This document shows positions 20,972 to 30,251 of a DNA stretch of 64,000 nt, one piece after another. A program made the position numbers and the translations under genes. The stretch comes from Collinsella sp. OM04-5 (GTDB taxonomy: Bacteria; Actinomycetota; Coriobacteriia; Coriobacteriales; Coriobacteriaceae), in assembly GCF_003439125.1 (NCBI RefSeq), contig NZ_QSUU01000001.1:121889-185888 (forward strand). Direction: 5' to 3'. The first letter of the stretch is position 1. The number at the start of each line of letters is the position of its first letter. The notes under the pieces are model-generated. The model ran no database searches and was not told where the DNA came from. It saw only the letters and a program-made list of their open reading frames with translations.

Positions 20972-21113
20972 CGCACCTCGCGGCCCGCGGGACTGAGCGC
21001 TCATGCGCGCGGTCCGGGCACGAGGATGCCCCCGAGTCACCTTTCCTATGCGCCATGCGGCCCCCAGGGCACGTGAGTAGACACCGGACACCGTAACGGT
21101 GGGCGCCGCCCAC

Positions 21114-21232
21114 CGGTCAGCGGCCAGAGCATGGGGGGCACGCCCGGTCCCGTTCCGAACCCGGAAGCTAAGCCCCATCGCGCCGAGAGTACTGCGGGGC
21201 CAGCCCGTGGGAGGCCAGGGCGCCGCTGACCG
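21114..21232 (+). rRNA. rrf: 5S ribosomal RNA
   Basis: About 119 bases. The terminal helix is GGTCAGCGGCC-side (21115-21125) against CCGCTGACC (about 21223-21231), enclosing the conserved CCCGTTCCGAACCCGGAAG and GAGAGTACTGCGGGG. It lies about 140 bases after 23S with no intervening tRNA. Confidence 0.95.
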
Positions 21233-21265
21233 GTGGACGGCACCGAGCCGTCATCGAGATTGAAG

Positions 21266-21298
21266 AAGGGGGAGGCCTCGCGGCCTCCCCCTTTTTTT
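21266..21298 (+). terminator. rRNA operon terminator
   Basis: GGGGGAGGCC-TCGC-GGCCTCCCCC followed by seven T: a perfect 10-bp GC stem with a strong T tract, 35 bases after 5S. Confidence 0.95.
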
Positions 21299-21362
21299 GC
21301 GTTTACGGGGTGTAAATGACTCAATTACACCAGACGATCTTGTTGTTTTCGGTATTGAGCCT

Positions 21363-21830
21363 TTATTTAAAGAAAATAAATCGTATAACAAGGGCAACTG
21401 CTATGGCCGCAATGATCATAAGCAGGATTGTCAGCTGATGCTGCTTGCGTCGTTTACTTGACGAAACGAAGATTGACTTTCCCTGTTTTGGCGTTTCGAG
21501 ATAGCGAGCCGAATGCGTCAAGGTTTGCTTGGGTCGAGGCCCTCTTTGTTGATGAGCGGCGGATGCTTTCATCGGCTCATCACTAGCTGCGCTGTTTTTA
21601 GATAATGGTGCGTCTTTCAGATATACAGGGTCTCCCGAGGCGACGCCCATATGTTTGCGCCCCGTTTGCGCTTCTTCGAGTGTTTGATATCGGTTTCTTG
21701 TCACATATTTGGGCTCTGGGTCATTGATAGGCTCTTGCGAGATGTGGGGGCGATGGAATCGAATCGGTTGCGGGCTGGATGCTTCGTCCTGCTCCGGCAT
21801 AAACGTGTTGTCCTGTTTTTGATCGTCCAT
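21363..21830 (-). CDS. Hypothetical tail-anchored membrane protein
   Basis: A 155-residue protein that I do not recognise. Residues 1-125 are polar, proline- and glutamine-rich and probably disordered. A basic patch SSSKRRKQHQ is followed by one hydrophobic helix (about residues 131-151) and a short FIFFK end, so it should sit in the membrane by its C-terminus with the body in the cytoplasm. Codons are more A/T-rich than in neighbours, and the flanking DNA to 22070 is also AT-rich. AAGGG precedes the ATG. It may be real but lineage-specific. No function can be assigned. Confidence 0.6.
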   Translation of the reverse strand: MDDQKQDNTFMPEQDEASSPQPIRFHRPHISQEPINDPEPKYVTRNRYQTLEEAQTGRKHMGVASGDPVYLKDAPLSKNSAASDEPMKASAAHQQRGPRPKQTLTHSARYLETPKQGKSIFVSSSKRRKQHQLTILLMIIAAIAVALVIRFIFFK

Positions 21831-22105
21831 GATGCCCTTAGTTCGTCATCAATATCGTGTATGCGCCCATTGTAAGCCAGCCGTCTAGTTTTGATGGGAT
21901 TGCATACATTATTTAAGCCTACGTTCAAATTCCGTTTATTAGACAAAACCTTAGTCAACCAGACTTAGATATGCTTATATAAATAGACTCAAAAAACTTT
22001 ATAGTCGATGTATATATAAGAAGCGGCTGGGCATATATAACAGCGTCAAAAGAAGTCCCAGTCACCTAGAAGATGACTCGGCAGTCCTTACAAGGAGTGG
22101 TAAAC
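21831..22105. promoter_or_regulatory. AT-rich divergent promoter region
   Basis: This gap serves the hypothetical gene (leftward) and hsp20 (rightward). TATATATAAG near 22013 is a possible -10 for hsp20, but no convincing -35 is seen. Neither a CIRCE (TTAGCACTC) nor an HspR HAIR element is present. Confidence 0.35.
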
Positions 22106-22537
22106 ATGGCAAGCATGGTTCCTTATCGTTCGGTTTTTGGCGTCCGTCCTTCTGCAAGTTCGCTGTTCGATTTGTTTGATGACATGACCGACCTGGCGAA
22201 TAGCTCGATTGCCTCCAAGGCGTTCCCCGTTGACGTTGAGGACAAGGGCGATGGCTACGAGGTCAAGGCGTATCTTACCGGTGTCGCCAAGGATGACATC
22301 GACGTCGAGCTCAATGAGGGTCGCCTGTCGATCAGTGTGAACGTCGAGGAGAGCGCAGAAAACGAGGGCAAGAACTTCCTCCAGAAGGAGTTCGGCTCGT
22401 ACAGCGCGACGCGCGGCGTGTATCTGAAGGACGCTTCGAGCGAGGGCCTTTCGGCTAAGTATGCTGACGGCATCCTGACCGTTACGGTTCCCAAGATTGT
22501 CGAGAAGAAGAACGTCACGAAGATTTCTATCGACTAA
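22106..22537 (+). CDS. hsp20: Hsp20/alpha-crystallin small heat-shock protein
   Basis: A 143-residue small heat-shock protein, an ATP-independent holdase that binds unfolding proteins. The alpha-crystallin domain spans about residues 35-140: FPVDVEDKGDGYEVKAYLTG, then GRLSISVNV, and the C-terminal strand ADGILTVTVPK. The usual IxI tail is weak (KISID). ATG 22106 follows AAGGAG at good spacing; an upstream in-frame ATG at 22073 lacks a site. It is monocistronic with its own terminator. Confidence 0.92.
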   Translation: MASMVPYRSVFGVRPSASSLFDLFDDMTDLANSSIASKAFPVDVEDKGDGYEVKAYLTGVAKDDIDVELNEGRLSISVNVEESAENEGKNFLQKEFGSYSATRGVYLKDASSEGLSAKYADGILTVTVPKIVEKKNVTKISID

Positions 22538-22570
22538 CGATGGCTCTGCTTCAATCGAGAGTATGAATTA

Positions 22571-22604
22571 AGGGGGCTGGGAAGTGATTCCCAGCCCCCT
22601 TTTG
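22571..22604 (+). terminator. hsp20 terminator
   Basis: AGGGGGCTGGGAA-GTGA-TTCCCAGCCCCCT then TTTG: a perfect 13-bp stem between convergent hsp20 and yycJ. Confidence 0.85.
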
Positions 22605-22618
22605 TTGTCTTGAGTGGG

Positions 22619-23428
22619 CTATTGAATAGTTGTCGGTTGATACTGACTTGCAGGGCGTATCGAGAGCTTCCGTGGCCCTTGAAAACAGGTGGCTGAGCTG
22701 CCGAGTTCATCATCGAGACTTGCATCAAGCGCGTTGGCATAGCTTTTGACGGTAAGGCTTGGACGATTATTGTCCTGGCTGATATGCATGGCGATGAGCT
22801 GTTCGGTGCGATCGGTAACAAGTTCTCGCGCGGCTTCGGCGGCCTGGTTGTTGGAGAGGTGCCCCTTTGTGGACAGGATGCGCTCCTGAAGAAAGCGTGG
22901 GTACGGTCCTTCGCGCAACATAGTTACATCGTGGTTACTTTCGAGCGCGAGAACTCGACAGTCTTTGAGGATGCCTACGGCCTTGCTCGATAACTCTCCG
23001 GTGTCGGTGGCAAACCCAATGGAATCATCGAGAGCATTAAATCGATAGCCGACAGGATTGATGACATCGTGTGATGTTGAGTAGGTTTGCACGTGGATGC
23101 CGGCAATGGATAGGGTGTCACCGGGATCGAACTCCTCGACAGACAGATACGAAAGATTTTCTTTGCTCGAAAGTGTGCCCCTGCTGGCATAGAGGGGGCC
23201 GTGCCAGTGCTTGCACCAGACTTCGAGACCTTTGATGTGGTCGCTGTGCTCATGAGTGATGAGAAGAGCCGAGACGTTATCTGCCGAGAGCCCCAGTTCT
23301 GCCATGCGCTTTAATGTCTCGCGGCGAGAAAGACCGTCGTCAATCATGATGAGCCCTCGGGGGCCTTCGATGAGCGCGCAGTTGCCTTTTGAGCCGCTGC
23401 CAAGGATATGAAGGTGCAGACGAGACAT
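22619..23428 (-). CDS. MBL-fold metallo-hydrolase, YycJ/WalJ-like
   Basis: A 269-residue metallo-beta-lactamase-fold protein of the YycJ/WalJ group, which includes 5'-3' DNA exonucleases linked to mismatch repair. Visible motifs are GSGSKGNCALIE near the start, the metal ligands THEHSDHIKG, STSHDVINPVGY, the ATDTGEL aspartate and the late ESNHD and KGHLSN histidines. The conserved protein starts at MSRLHLHILGSGSKGN. The frame stays open 27 codons further but without conservation. It is divergent from tilS with only 48 bases between starts. The usual neighbours WalRK are not present. Confidence 0.82.
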   Translation of the reverse strand: MSRLHLHILGSGSKGNCALIEGPRGLIMIDDGLSRRETLKRMAELGLSADNVSALLITHEHSDHIKGLEVWCKHWHGPLYASRGTLSSKENLSYLSVEEFDPGDTLSIAGIHVQTYSTSHDVINPVGYRFNALDDSIGFATDTGELSSKAVGILKDCRVLALESNHDVTMLREGPYPRFLQERILSTKGHLSNNQAAEAARELVTDRTEQLIAMHISQDNNRPSLTVKSYANALDASLDDELGSSATCFQGPRKLSIRPASQYQPTTIQ

Positions 23429-23476
23429 AATATTCCAAAGGATACAATGGGTGCGAACGAATAGAGGAGGAAGCAA

Positions 23477-25018
23477 ATGCCAACGGTATCTCAGCATTAT
23501 GGACACCATGCTGCATCGTGGGCTGATGATAGGGCCCTGGCAACGCGGCAGACGGCTGCCCCCGTGGTGCTCATGGTATCAGGTGGTGCGGACTCGACGG
23601 CATTGCTCCTTATGGCATGCACATCAAAGTTGGATATTCTGGATGGGCGTGGTGTGGCCCCCATCGCGCGCGAGCGACTGCACGTGCTGCATGTGAACCA
23701 TCATCTGCGCGGCGAGGCATCCGATGGCGACGAGGCCTTTGTGCGCGGCCTATGCGCACAATATGGCTTGCCGCTGTGTGTTGAGCATGCCTATTTTGAT
23801 GATGAATCGGGCAATATCGAGGCGGCTGCCCGCGAGGTGCGCTATGCCGCGGCGCGGAGGTATGTTCGCGAGCTCTGCGCCCAGACGGGGGCACCGCGAA
23901 CGGCGGCTCGTATCTGCACTGCGCACACGTCTTCGGATCGCGCTGAAACGTTTTTGATGAACGCGATTAAGGGTTCGGGGCCCGCTGGCCTATCGAGCAT
24001 TCCTCGCCGGAGGAATATCGTGGTGCGTCCCCTGCTCGACCTGACTCATGATGAGCTCGTGGGCTATTTGCAGGTGCATGGTCAGCCGTGGCGAGAGGAC
24101 GAGAGCAACGAGGACGTGTCGTACTTGCGTAACTATGTGCGCCATCGAGTGATGCCGGTGGTGGCGCAGCGCAACGCGAGTGTCTGTAAGACGATTGGCG
24201 CCGCCTGCGAGATCTTGGGCGATGAGGACGCCTTTCTTTCCCAGCTTTCCGCACAGTCGTTTCGAAGCTGCCTGCGTAAGGAGGCGGCGGGTGCACTGGT
24301 TCTTGACGCTCGCCGACTGGCCGCGGCCGAGGTGGTGATTGCTCGGCGCATGGTGCGACTGGCAATTAAGCGTATCGACCCCGACGCTCGCCCGGAGATG
24401 CGGCATGTGGAGCGCGTGCTCGCCTGTGTCGCCGAAGGCTCGGGTTCGGTCACGCTGCCGGCGGGAATCGATGCGCGCGTGGAGTTTGGCATGCTGTCAT
24501 TCAAGGCTCCGGCGGCGCGCGAGGGGTTAGTTGCCGATTGGGTCACCATTCCCGGTCGATTGCCGCTGGGGGCGGGCCGCGTTCTGGTGGCAGAGCCGAT
24601 GGCCGTCGAGCCGGGGTGTGATATTGTGCGCCGTGCCCGCGAACTCGCGGGTGCCGGAGGGGCGGCCGCGATGGTGGATGCTGCGACGCTGGGCTTTGCC
24701 GATCGCGATAGCGAACGGATGCTCGCCGGCTCGTGCGGGGAGATTCCCGCCGAGGCGCGTTTGGCGCGTCTGTGGGTAGACGGTCCCGCGCCGGGGGATG
24801 TGATGTGTCCGTTGGGCATGAGTGGGCGAAGTAAGAAGGTATCCGACCTGCTCAACGAGGCTCGTATTCCCGTTTCTGAGCGCGCAGGCGTTCCTGTGGT
24901 GAGAACGGCTCCGGGAGGTGCCGTGGTATGGGTCGCAGGCGTTCGCACGGACGAGCGTTTTAAATGCACGGCCGCAACGCGCGTGGCATATCTGCTTCGT
25001 GTGGTCGATGCGGAGTAG
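23477..25018 (+). CDS. tilS: tRNA(Ile)-lysidine synthetase
   Basis: TilS converts cytidine 34 of the CAU-anticodon tRNA-Ile to lysidine with ATP and lysine, so the tRNA reads AUA. The 513-residue protein has the PP-loop SGGADS (residues 35-40), HVNHHLRGEAS, the AHTSSDRAETFLMN segment and a C-terminal TilS domain ending KKVSDLLNEARIPVSERAGV. The ATG follows GAGGAGGAAG. Gene order tilS-hpt-ftsH is conserved in many bacteria and supports the call. Confidence 0.95.
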   Translation: MPTVSQHYGHHAASWADDRALATRQTAAPVVLMVSGGADSTALLLMACTSKLDILDGRGVAPIARERLHVLHVNHHLRGEASDGDEAFVRGLCAQYGLPLCVEHAYFDDESGNIEAAAREVRYAAARRYVRELCAQTGAPRTAARICTAHTSSDRAETFLMNAIKGSGPAGLSSIPRRRNIVVRPLLDLTHDELVGYLQVHGQPWREDESNEDVSYLRNYVRHRVMPVVAQRNASVCKTIGAACEILGDEDAFLSQLSAQSFRSCLRKEAAGALVLDARRLAAAEVVIARRMVRLAIKRIDPDARPEMRHVERVLACVAEGSGSVTLPAGIDARVEFGMLSFKAPAAREGLVADWVTIPGRLPLGAGRVLVAEPMAVEPGCDIVRRARELAGAGGAAAMVDAATLGFADRDSERMLAGSCGEIPAEARLARLWVDGPAPGDVMCPLGMSGRSKKVSDLLNEARIPVSERAGVPVVRTAPGGAVVWVAGVRTDERFKCTAATRVAYLLRVVDAE

Positions 25019-25165
25019 CGTCCCACGCCAGCTATTCTGTGCGACGTTGACGGTATTCCCGCGCTGATGGCGTACGGGCTGGAAAATATACCCCGTGCGC
25101 TGCTAGAATGTGAAGTTCGCGTCCATACGGCGGTGTGTGGGCGATAAGCACAAGAAAGGGTTGTC

Positions 25166-25714
25166 ATGGCTTCTCAACATCCGGATATCGAGAAGGTTCT
25201 GTTTACGCAGGAGGATATCGACGGTATCGTCTCTCGCCTAGGCGAGCAGATTACTCGCGACTACGCGGGTAAGGATCTGGTGCTGATTGCGGTCTTGCGC
25301 GGCGCCGTGGTCTTTATGGGCGACCTGATGCGCAAGATCGAGCTGCCGACCAACATCGATTTCATGGCTGTTTCGAGCTATGGCGACGGTGTGAAGTCCT
25401 CGGGCATCGTGCGTATCATTAAGGACCTGGATATCGACATCCGCGGTCGCGACGTGCTGATCGTCGAGGACATTCTGGACTCGGGCCTGACGCTCAAGTA
25501 TCTGATGAAGAACCTCGAGAGCCGCAAGCCCGCCTCGCTGGAGGTCGCCGCCTTCCTGTGGAAGGACGTTGAGGACCGTACCTCGGCCGTCACGCCCAAG
25601 TATGTTGGAACCCATTGCCCCGATGCCTTTGTGGTGGGCTACGGCCTCGACTATGCCGAGCGCTATCGTAACCTTCCGTATCTGGGCATTTTGAAACCGG
25701 AGGTTTATTCGTAA
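25166..25714 (+). CDS. hpt: Hypoxanthine phosphoribosyltransferase
   Basis: A 182-residue purine salvage enzyme that makes IMP or GMP from hypoxanthine or guanine and PRPP. The PRPP loop VEDILDSGLTLKYL and the upstream LRGAVVFMGDLMR loop are typical, and the C-terminal VVGYGLDYAERYRNLPYLGIL matches the family. It is preceded by AAGAAAGG and followed one base later by ftsH. A -10-like TAGAAT lies near 25103. Confidence 0.95.
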   Translation: MASQHPDIEKVLFTQEDIDGIVSRLGEQITRDYAGKDLVLIAVLRGAVVFMGDLMRKIELPTNIDFMAVSSYGDGVKSSGIVRIIKDLDIDIRGRDVLIVEDILDSGLTLKYLMKNLESRKPASLEVAAFLWKDVEDRTSAVTPKYVGTHCPDAFVVGYGLDYAERYRNLPYLGILKPEVYS

Positions 25715-25715
25715 G

Positions 25716-27845
25716 ATGCCCGATGACCGTAACGATAACAATTCCCAGACTCCCCGGGAGCCTAAGATCCCGGGGATGCCCGGAGGCAAGAAGCCCACGC
25801 GTACGGGCTGGCTGTATTTTATTTTGGCTTGCGCGCTTCTGGGCTACGCCTTCTTTAACATGGGCTCCGGCTTTGCCAACTCCAGCAATACCGTTAAGCT
25901 CGCGACGAGCGAGATGGTCAACGCCATTAAGCAGGACCGTGTCGAAGATTTGACCTATACGGTTCAAGACGGAAGCGTGGCGGGTCATTACTGGAAGACA
26001 AAAAAGGACAAGGGCGATACGAGCGAGCTCAAGAGCTTCTCCTCGACCTATGTCGGCTCCGATTCGCTTGCCGAGCTTATGGCGGAGCACCCCGATACCA
26101 AGTACATCGTCAACACCAATGACCCCGATTTTTGGGGCGACCTGGCGATGAGCGTGCTTCCGACGATCGCCCTGATCGCCATCATGTTCTACTTTATGCG
26201 CCAGATGATGGGCGCCAACAACAGGAACATGCAGTTTGGCAAGACTAACGCCAAGACCAACGAGGCCACACGCCCCAAGGTCAAGTTTGAAGACGTTGCC
26301 GGCGTGGACGAGGCAGTCGAGGAGCTCGAGGAGATCCGTGACTTTTTGAGCGATCCGGATCGCTATCGCAAGCTGGGCGCCAAGATCCCGCGTGGCGTGT
26401 TGCTGGTTGGCCCTCCGGGCACCGGTAAAACGCTGCTGGCCAAGGCCGTTGCCGGCGAGGCGGGTGTGCCGTTCTTTAGCATCTCGGGTTCCGACTTTGT
26501 CGAGATGTTCGTAGGTGTCGGCGCCAGCCGTGTGCGTGACCTCTTTAAGGAGGCCAAGTCCCAGGCCCCGTCGATCATCTTCATCGATGAGATCGATGCC
26601 GTGGGACGTCAGCGCGGAGCCGGCTTGGGCGGCGGTCACGACGAGCGCGAGCAGACGCTCAACCAGCTGCTGGTCGAGATGGACGGCTTTGAGGAAAGCG
26701 AGTCGGTCATCCTGATCGCTGCGACCAACCGTCCTGACATCTTGGATCCGGCATTGCTGCGTCCCGGCCGTTTTGACCGTCAGGTTACGGTCGACCGTCC
26801 GGATGTGAAGGGCCGCGAGCGGATCTTGCGCGTGCATGCCGAGAACAAGCCGATGGACGAGGACGTTAAGTTTGAGAAGCTCGCCCAGATGACCGTTGGC
26901 TTTACTGGTGCCGATTTGGCGAACCTGCTCAACGAGTCTGCGTTGCTGGCCGCTCGCCGTCATCGTTCCGTGATCTCGATGGACGAGGTCGAGGAATCGA
27001 TGGAGCGCGTGATTGCCGGACCGCAGCGCAAGGGTCGCGTGATGACCGAGGTCGAGCGCACCACGATTGCCTACCACGAGAGCGGTCACGCCCTGGTGGG
27101 CCACATCCTGGAGCACTCCGATCCGGTCCACAAGATCTCGATCGTCAGCCGCGGTCAGGCTCTGGGCTACACGCTGCAGCTTCCGCAGGAGGACCACTTC
27201 CTCAAGACCAAGAACGAGATGCTCGACGAGCTCGCCGTGTTCTTGGGCGGTCGCGTTGCCGAGGAGCTCATGTGCGATGACATCACGTCGGGCGCAAGCA
27301 ACGACCTGGAGCGTGCGACCAAGATGGCGCGCGAGATGGTTACGCGTCTGGGCATGAGCGAGGAGCTGGGTACGCAAGTGTTTGGCGAGGCGCAGCATCA
27401 GGTGTTCCTTGGTCGCGATTACGCCGATCACCAGGATTATTCCGAGGAGACGGCGCGCCGCATCGATATCGAGGTTCAGCGCATTATGCGTGAGGCCCAT
27501 CGTCGTGCGGTCGAGATCCTGGACGCCCGTCGCGATCAGCTCGATCTGATGGCGAAGGTGCTGCTTGAGCGCGAGACTGTCGAGGGCGATGCCGTGAATG
27601 CCCTGCTCGATAACGAGTGGGACGCCTACCTTGAGCGCGAGGGCGATATCCTGGCGGCCAAGGAGGAGCGCAATGCCAAGGCGGCCGGCATGCCGACCAA
27701 GAAGCGCGCGCCTCGTATGAGCGAGGAGGAACTGGCGGCTGATGCCGCGGCCTTTGCGCAGGCGGCCATGCAGGAGGATGCCGAAGCCGCATCCGATGAT
27801 GCTGATGATGACCATGCCGTCGTCGATGCCGACGCCGACAAATAG
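25716..27845 (+). CDS. ftsH: ATP-dependent zinc metalloprotease FtsH
   Basis: A 709-residue membrane AAA protease that extracts and degrades membrane and regulatory proteins. Two transmembrane helices are visible (about residues 29-50 and 147-168). The AAA domain has Walker A GPPGTGKT (232-239), Walker [16 protein letters not shown] and the second region of homology with [20 protein letters not shown]. The zinc site is HESGH (454-458). The C-terminal 60 residues are acidic and alanine-rich. The start lies one base after the hpt stop, with GGAGG inside hpt. Confidence 0.97.
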   Translation: MPDDRNDNNSQTPREPKIPGMPGGKKPTRTGWLYFILACALLGYAFFNMGSGFANSSNTVKLATSEMVNAIKQDRVEDLTYTVQDGSVAGHYWKTKKDKGDTSELKSFSSTYVGSDSLAELMAEHPDTKYIVNTNDPDFWGDLAMSVLPTIALIAIMFYFMRQMMGANNRNMQFGKTNAKTNEATRPKVKFEDVAGVDEAVEELEEIRDFLSDPDRYRKLGAKIPRGVLLVGPPGTGKTLLAKAVAGEAGVPFFSISGSDFVEMFVGVGASRVRDLFKEAKSQAPSIIFIDEIDAVGRQRGAGLGGGHDEREQTLNQLLVEMDGFEESESVILIAATNRPDILDPALLRPGRFDRQVTVDRPDVKGRERILRVHAENKPMDEDVKFEKLAQMTVGFTGADLANLLNESALLAARRHRSVISMDEVEESMERVIAGPQRKGRVMTEVERTTIAYHESGHALVGHILEHSDPVHKISIVSRGQALGYTLQLPQEDHFLKTKNEMLDELAVFLGGRVAEELMCDDITSGASNDLERATKMAREMVTRLGMSEELGTQVFGEAQHQVFLGRDYADHQDYSEETARRIDIEVQRIMREAHRRAVEILDARRDQLDLMAKVLLERETVEGDAVNALLDNEWDAYLEREGDILAAKEERNAKAAGMPTKKRAPRMSEEELAADAAAFAQAAMQEDAEAASDDADDDHAVVDADADK

Positions 27846-27856
27846 CCTTTGTAGCG

Positions 27857-27892
27857 AAAGCCTCCGCGGGGAAACCTGCGGAGGCTTTTTCT
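27857..27892 (+). terminator. ftsH operon terminator
   Basis: AAAGCCTCCGC (27857-27867) and GCGGAGGCTTT pair perfectly and run into TTTTTCTT. Confidence 0.9.
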
Positions 27893-27895
27893 TCG

Positions 27896-27953
27896 TTGAT
27901 TGGGGACAGACTTAAATGAGCGTTTTCACGCATTTAAGTCTGTCCCCAATCAA
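27896..27953. repeat. 23-bp perfect palindrome with GGGGACAG core
   Basis: Arms 27896-27918 and 27931-27953 are perfect complements around a 12-base loop. The arm contains TTGATTGGGGACAGACTTAA. It directly follows the ftsH terminator, so a second terminator function seems redundant. Confidence 0.8.
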
Positions 27954-28011
27954 CATTGTGGCGCTCTAGTTGGCTAAAGCGTACAATAGCGCCTATGCGA
28001 AAGGGGAACAG

Positions 28012-29202
28012 ATGATCAATGAAACTATGTATGCTCGCGGTGCGGAAAGCTCCATCATCCGTGAGATCTTTAGCTATGGCCTTGAGCGCAAGGCACAGAT
28101 CGGCGCGGAGAACGTATTCGATTTTTCGCTGGGTAACCCGAGCGTTCCGGCACCTGCCGCCGTGGCTGAGTCCATTAAGAAGGCCTTGGAGCTGCCGAGC
28201 GACCAGCTGCATGGATACACGCCTGCGCCGGGTCTGCCGCAATGTCGAGCAGCCGTCGCCGACTCGCTCAACCGTCGCTTTGGCACGAGCTATGAGGGCA
28301 AGGACGTCTTTATGACGGTGGGTGCCGCGGCTTCGCTCACCTGCACGCTCAATGCCGTTACGAACCCGGGCGATGAGGTTGTTGTTATCGCCCCGTACTT
28401 TCCGGAGTATCGCGTGTGGATTGAGAAGGCCGGCTGCACGTGTGTTGAGGCGCTCGCCGATGAAGATACGTTCCAGCTGAGCGTGAGTAACGTGCTCAAG
28501 GCGATTACTGATAAGACGGCTGCCGTCATCATCGACTCGCCCAACAATCCGACCGGTGCCGTGTATACATGCGACACGCTGACGCGACTGGCCAATGTTC
28601 TGCGCGAGGCCAACGCTCAGCGCGATCCCGAGAATCCGATTATGCTCATCTCTGATGAGCCGTATCGCGAGATTGTCTATGGCGCCGAGGTGCCTTGGGT
28701 GCCTTCGATCTACGAGCACACCATCGTGTGCTACTCGTATTCCAAGTCGCTTTCGCTACCGGGCGAGCGCGTCGGGTGGATCCTGGTTCCCAATACGAAT
28801 CCTCAGGCAGCTCGTCTAATGCCCGCCGTTGCCGGTGCCGCCCGTACGCTGGGCTTCGTGTGTGCACCGGCGCTCTTCCAGCGTGTAATCATCGACTGCA
28901 TTGATGAACCGAGCGATGTCGAGGCCTATGCTCGCAACCGCACCGCGCTTACCGATGCACTAGCGGAGTACGGCTACACCTATGTTGAGCCGGATGGCGC
29001 GTTCTACCTATGGGTGAAAGCGCTGGAGTCCGATGCGAATGCGTTCTGTGAGCGCGCGAAGAAGTATGAGCTGCTCGCGGTGCCTTCGGATAGCTTTGGC
29101 GTGCCGGGCTGGTTCCGCCTGGGCTACTGCGTGAGCTATGAGACAATCGTCAACTCGCTGCCTGCCTGGAAGCAGCTGGCCGACGAATATCGTCGAAAGT
29201 AA
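28012..29202 (+). CDS. Pyridoxal-phosphate aminotransferase, class I/II (aspartate aminotransferase-like)
   Basis: A 396-residue fold-type I aminotransferase. DSPNNPTGAVY is the conserved PLP-contact segment, SYSKSLSLPGERVGW holds the Schiff-base lysine, and FYLWVKA and WFRLGYC complete the pattern. It transfers amino groups between an amino acid and a 2-oxo acid; the exact substrate is not readable. I take the ATG at 28012 with AAAGGGGA before it. The frame continues upstream to a TTG at 27970. It stands alone and ends at a stem-loop. Confidence 0.88.
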   Translation: MINETMYARGAESSIIREIFSYGLERKAQIGAENVFDFSLGNPSVPAPAAVAESIKKALELPSDQLHGYTPAPGLPQCRAAVADSLNRRFGTSYEGKDVFMTVGAAASLTCTLNAVTNPGDEVVVIAPYFPEYRVWIEKAGCTCVEALADEDTFQLSVSNVLKAITDKTAAVIIDSPNNPTGAVYTCDTLTRLANVLREANAQRDPENPIMLISDEPYREIVYGAEVPWVPSIYEHTIVCYSYSKSLSLPGERVGWILVPNTNPQAARLMPAVAGAARTLGFVCAPALFQRVIIDCIDEPSDVEAYARNRTALTDALAEYGYTYVEPDGAFYLWVKALESDANAFCERAKKYELLAVPSDSFGVPGWFRLGYCVSYETIVNSLPAWKQLADEYRRK

Positions 29203-29230
29203 AGCGCTCTGCTTACAATGTTTTACGTGA

Positions 29231-29261
29231 AACGGGGTTTGGTTTTAAGCCAGACCCCGTT
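29231..29261 (+). terminator. Hairpin after the aminotransferase
   Basis: AACGGGGTTTGG (29231-29242) and CCAGACCCCGTT (29250-29261) pair with one wobble around a 7-base loop. There is no T run. Confidence 0.5.
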
Positions 29262-29294
29262 GTCTATGCCGTTGTGTGATTGGGATGAAGCAGT

Positions 29295-29324
29295 TTTACG
29301 ACTGCCGAAAGCTATGCGTACAAT
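29295..29324 (+). promoter_or_regulatory. Candidate promoter of the PHP gene
   Basis: TTTACG (29295-29300), 18 bases, TACAAT (29319-29324), about 40 bases before the start. Confidence 0.45.
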
Positions 29325-29361
29325 GAATATACGCGACGGCCATACTGGACAAGGAGACCCG

Positions 29362-30183
29362 ATGCCCTACCTTCTTTCTTGTGATATTCATACTCATACG
29401 ATGTTCTCTGCGCATGCGTACTCAACCATCGAGGAGAACATCTATTGGGCGGCGGAGCGCGGCCTTCAGGTGCTCGGTTCCGCCGATCATTTAAGCTCGA
29501 TGGTTACGCCTTGTCCCAATGACCTGCGCAGTTTCCAATTCTTTATTAACCAGGATATCTGGCCGCGCATTTGGAGCGGCGTGCTGGTGCTGCGTGGTGC
29601 CGAGGCTGATATCGTTTCGCTGGACGGCAGCTTGTTTGGCGAAGACATTCCCGTTTCGCTCGATATCGCCGGCGATTCGTATAGTCGTGAGCATTCGCTG
29701 TTCGATTTGGTGACGCGTAATTTGGATTATTTGGTGGCAAGCGTGCATAACCCGCAGTTTGCCGAAGGCGCGACGCTCGCCCAAACGACCCAGATGTACA
29801 TCAATGCCCTGGAGCACCCCAAGGTGTTCATGCTGGGCCACACAGGGCGCTCGGGCGTGCCGTTCGATATCGACGAGGTGCTGTTGGCGGCTAAGGCCAA
29901 GCACAAGATTATCGAGATCAACAACCATAGTCTTGAACACGGTGTCGACACTGAGCATTGGGCCGTATGCCGCAAGATCGCCGAGCGCTGTGCCGAACTG
30001 GGCGTGGGCATTGGCGTGTCGACCGATGCCCACATTGGCATGGCCATTGGCAAGCTCGATCACGCGCGCAAGATGCTCGACGAGATTCACTTCCCGCTGG
30101 ATTTGATCGTGACGCGCGACCGCGAGACGCTGCTACGCGAGATGGCGGCAGCCGGCGTGTGCGACCTGCGCAAGGGGATGTAG
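29362..30183 (+). CDS. PHP-domain phosphatase (YcdX-like)
   Basis: A 273-residue PHP-superfamily metal-dependent phosphoesterase. Metal-ligand motifs are in the expected order: DIHTHT (residues 8-13), GSADHLS, RGAEADI, VASVHNPQF, LGHTGR, INNHSLEHG and STDAHIG. The NNHS and DAHIG forms resemble YcdX-type phosphatases. The substrate is unknown; histidinol phosphate is less likely in this subgroup. ATG 29362 follows AAGGAG. The reading frame upstream is open but lies within the promoter. Confidence 0.85.
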   Translation: MPYLLSCDIHTHTMFSAHAYSTIEENIYWAAERGLQVLGSADHLSSMVTPCPNDLRSFQFFINQDIWPRIWSGVLVLRGAEADIVSLDGSLFGEDIPVSLDIAGDSYSREHSLFDLVTRNLDYLVASVHNPQFAEGATLAQTTQMYINALEHPKVFMLGHTGRSGVPFDIDEVLLAAKAKHKIIEINNHSLEHGVDTEHWAVCRKIAERCAELGVGIGVSTDAHIGMAIGKLDHARKMLDEIHFPLDLIVTRDRETLLREMAAAGVCDLRKGM

Positions 30184-30198
30184 CGGAATTTATAAACC

Positions 30199-30240
30199 AA
30201 GCGAGGGGGGCGGCCCGCCTGGGCCGCCCCCCCCTCGCTT
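30199..30240. terminator. Bidirectional terminator between convergent genes
   Basis: AAGCGAGGGGGGCGGCCC and GGCCGCC plus CCCCCTCGCTT form a very strong GC stem, serving both the PHP gene and the leftward methyltransferase gene. Confidence 0.75.
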
Positions 30241-30251
30241 GTGCCGGTGGA

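Noticed and set aside
22000..22105. CIRCE or HAIR heat-shock operator before hsp20
   Set aside because: Neither TTAGCACTC/GAGTGCTAA nor CTTGAGT/ACTCAAG arms are present.
25590..27815. Antisense open frame of about 740 codons opposite ftsH
   Set aside because: FtsH on the other strand has every catalytic motif. The antisense product is low-complexity and arises from third-codon G/C bias.
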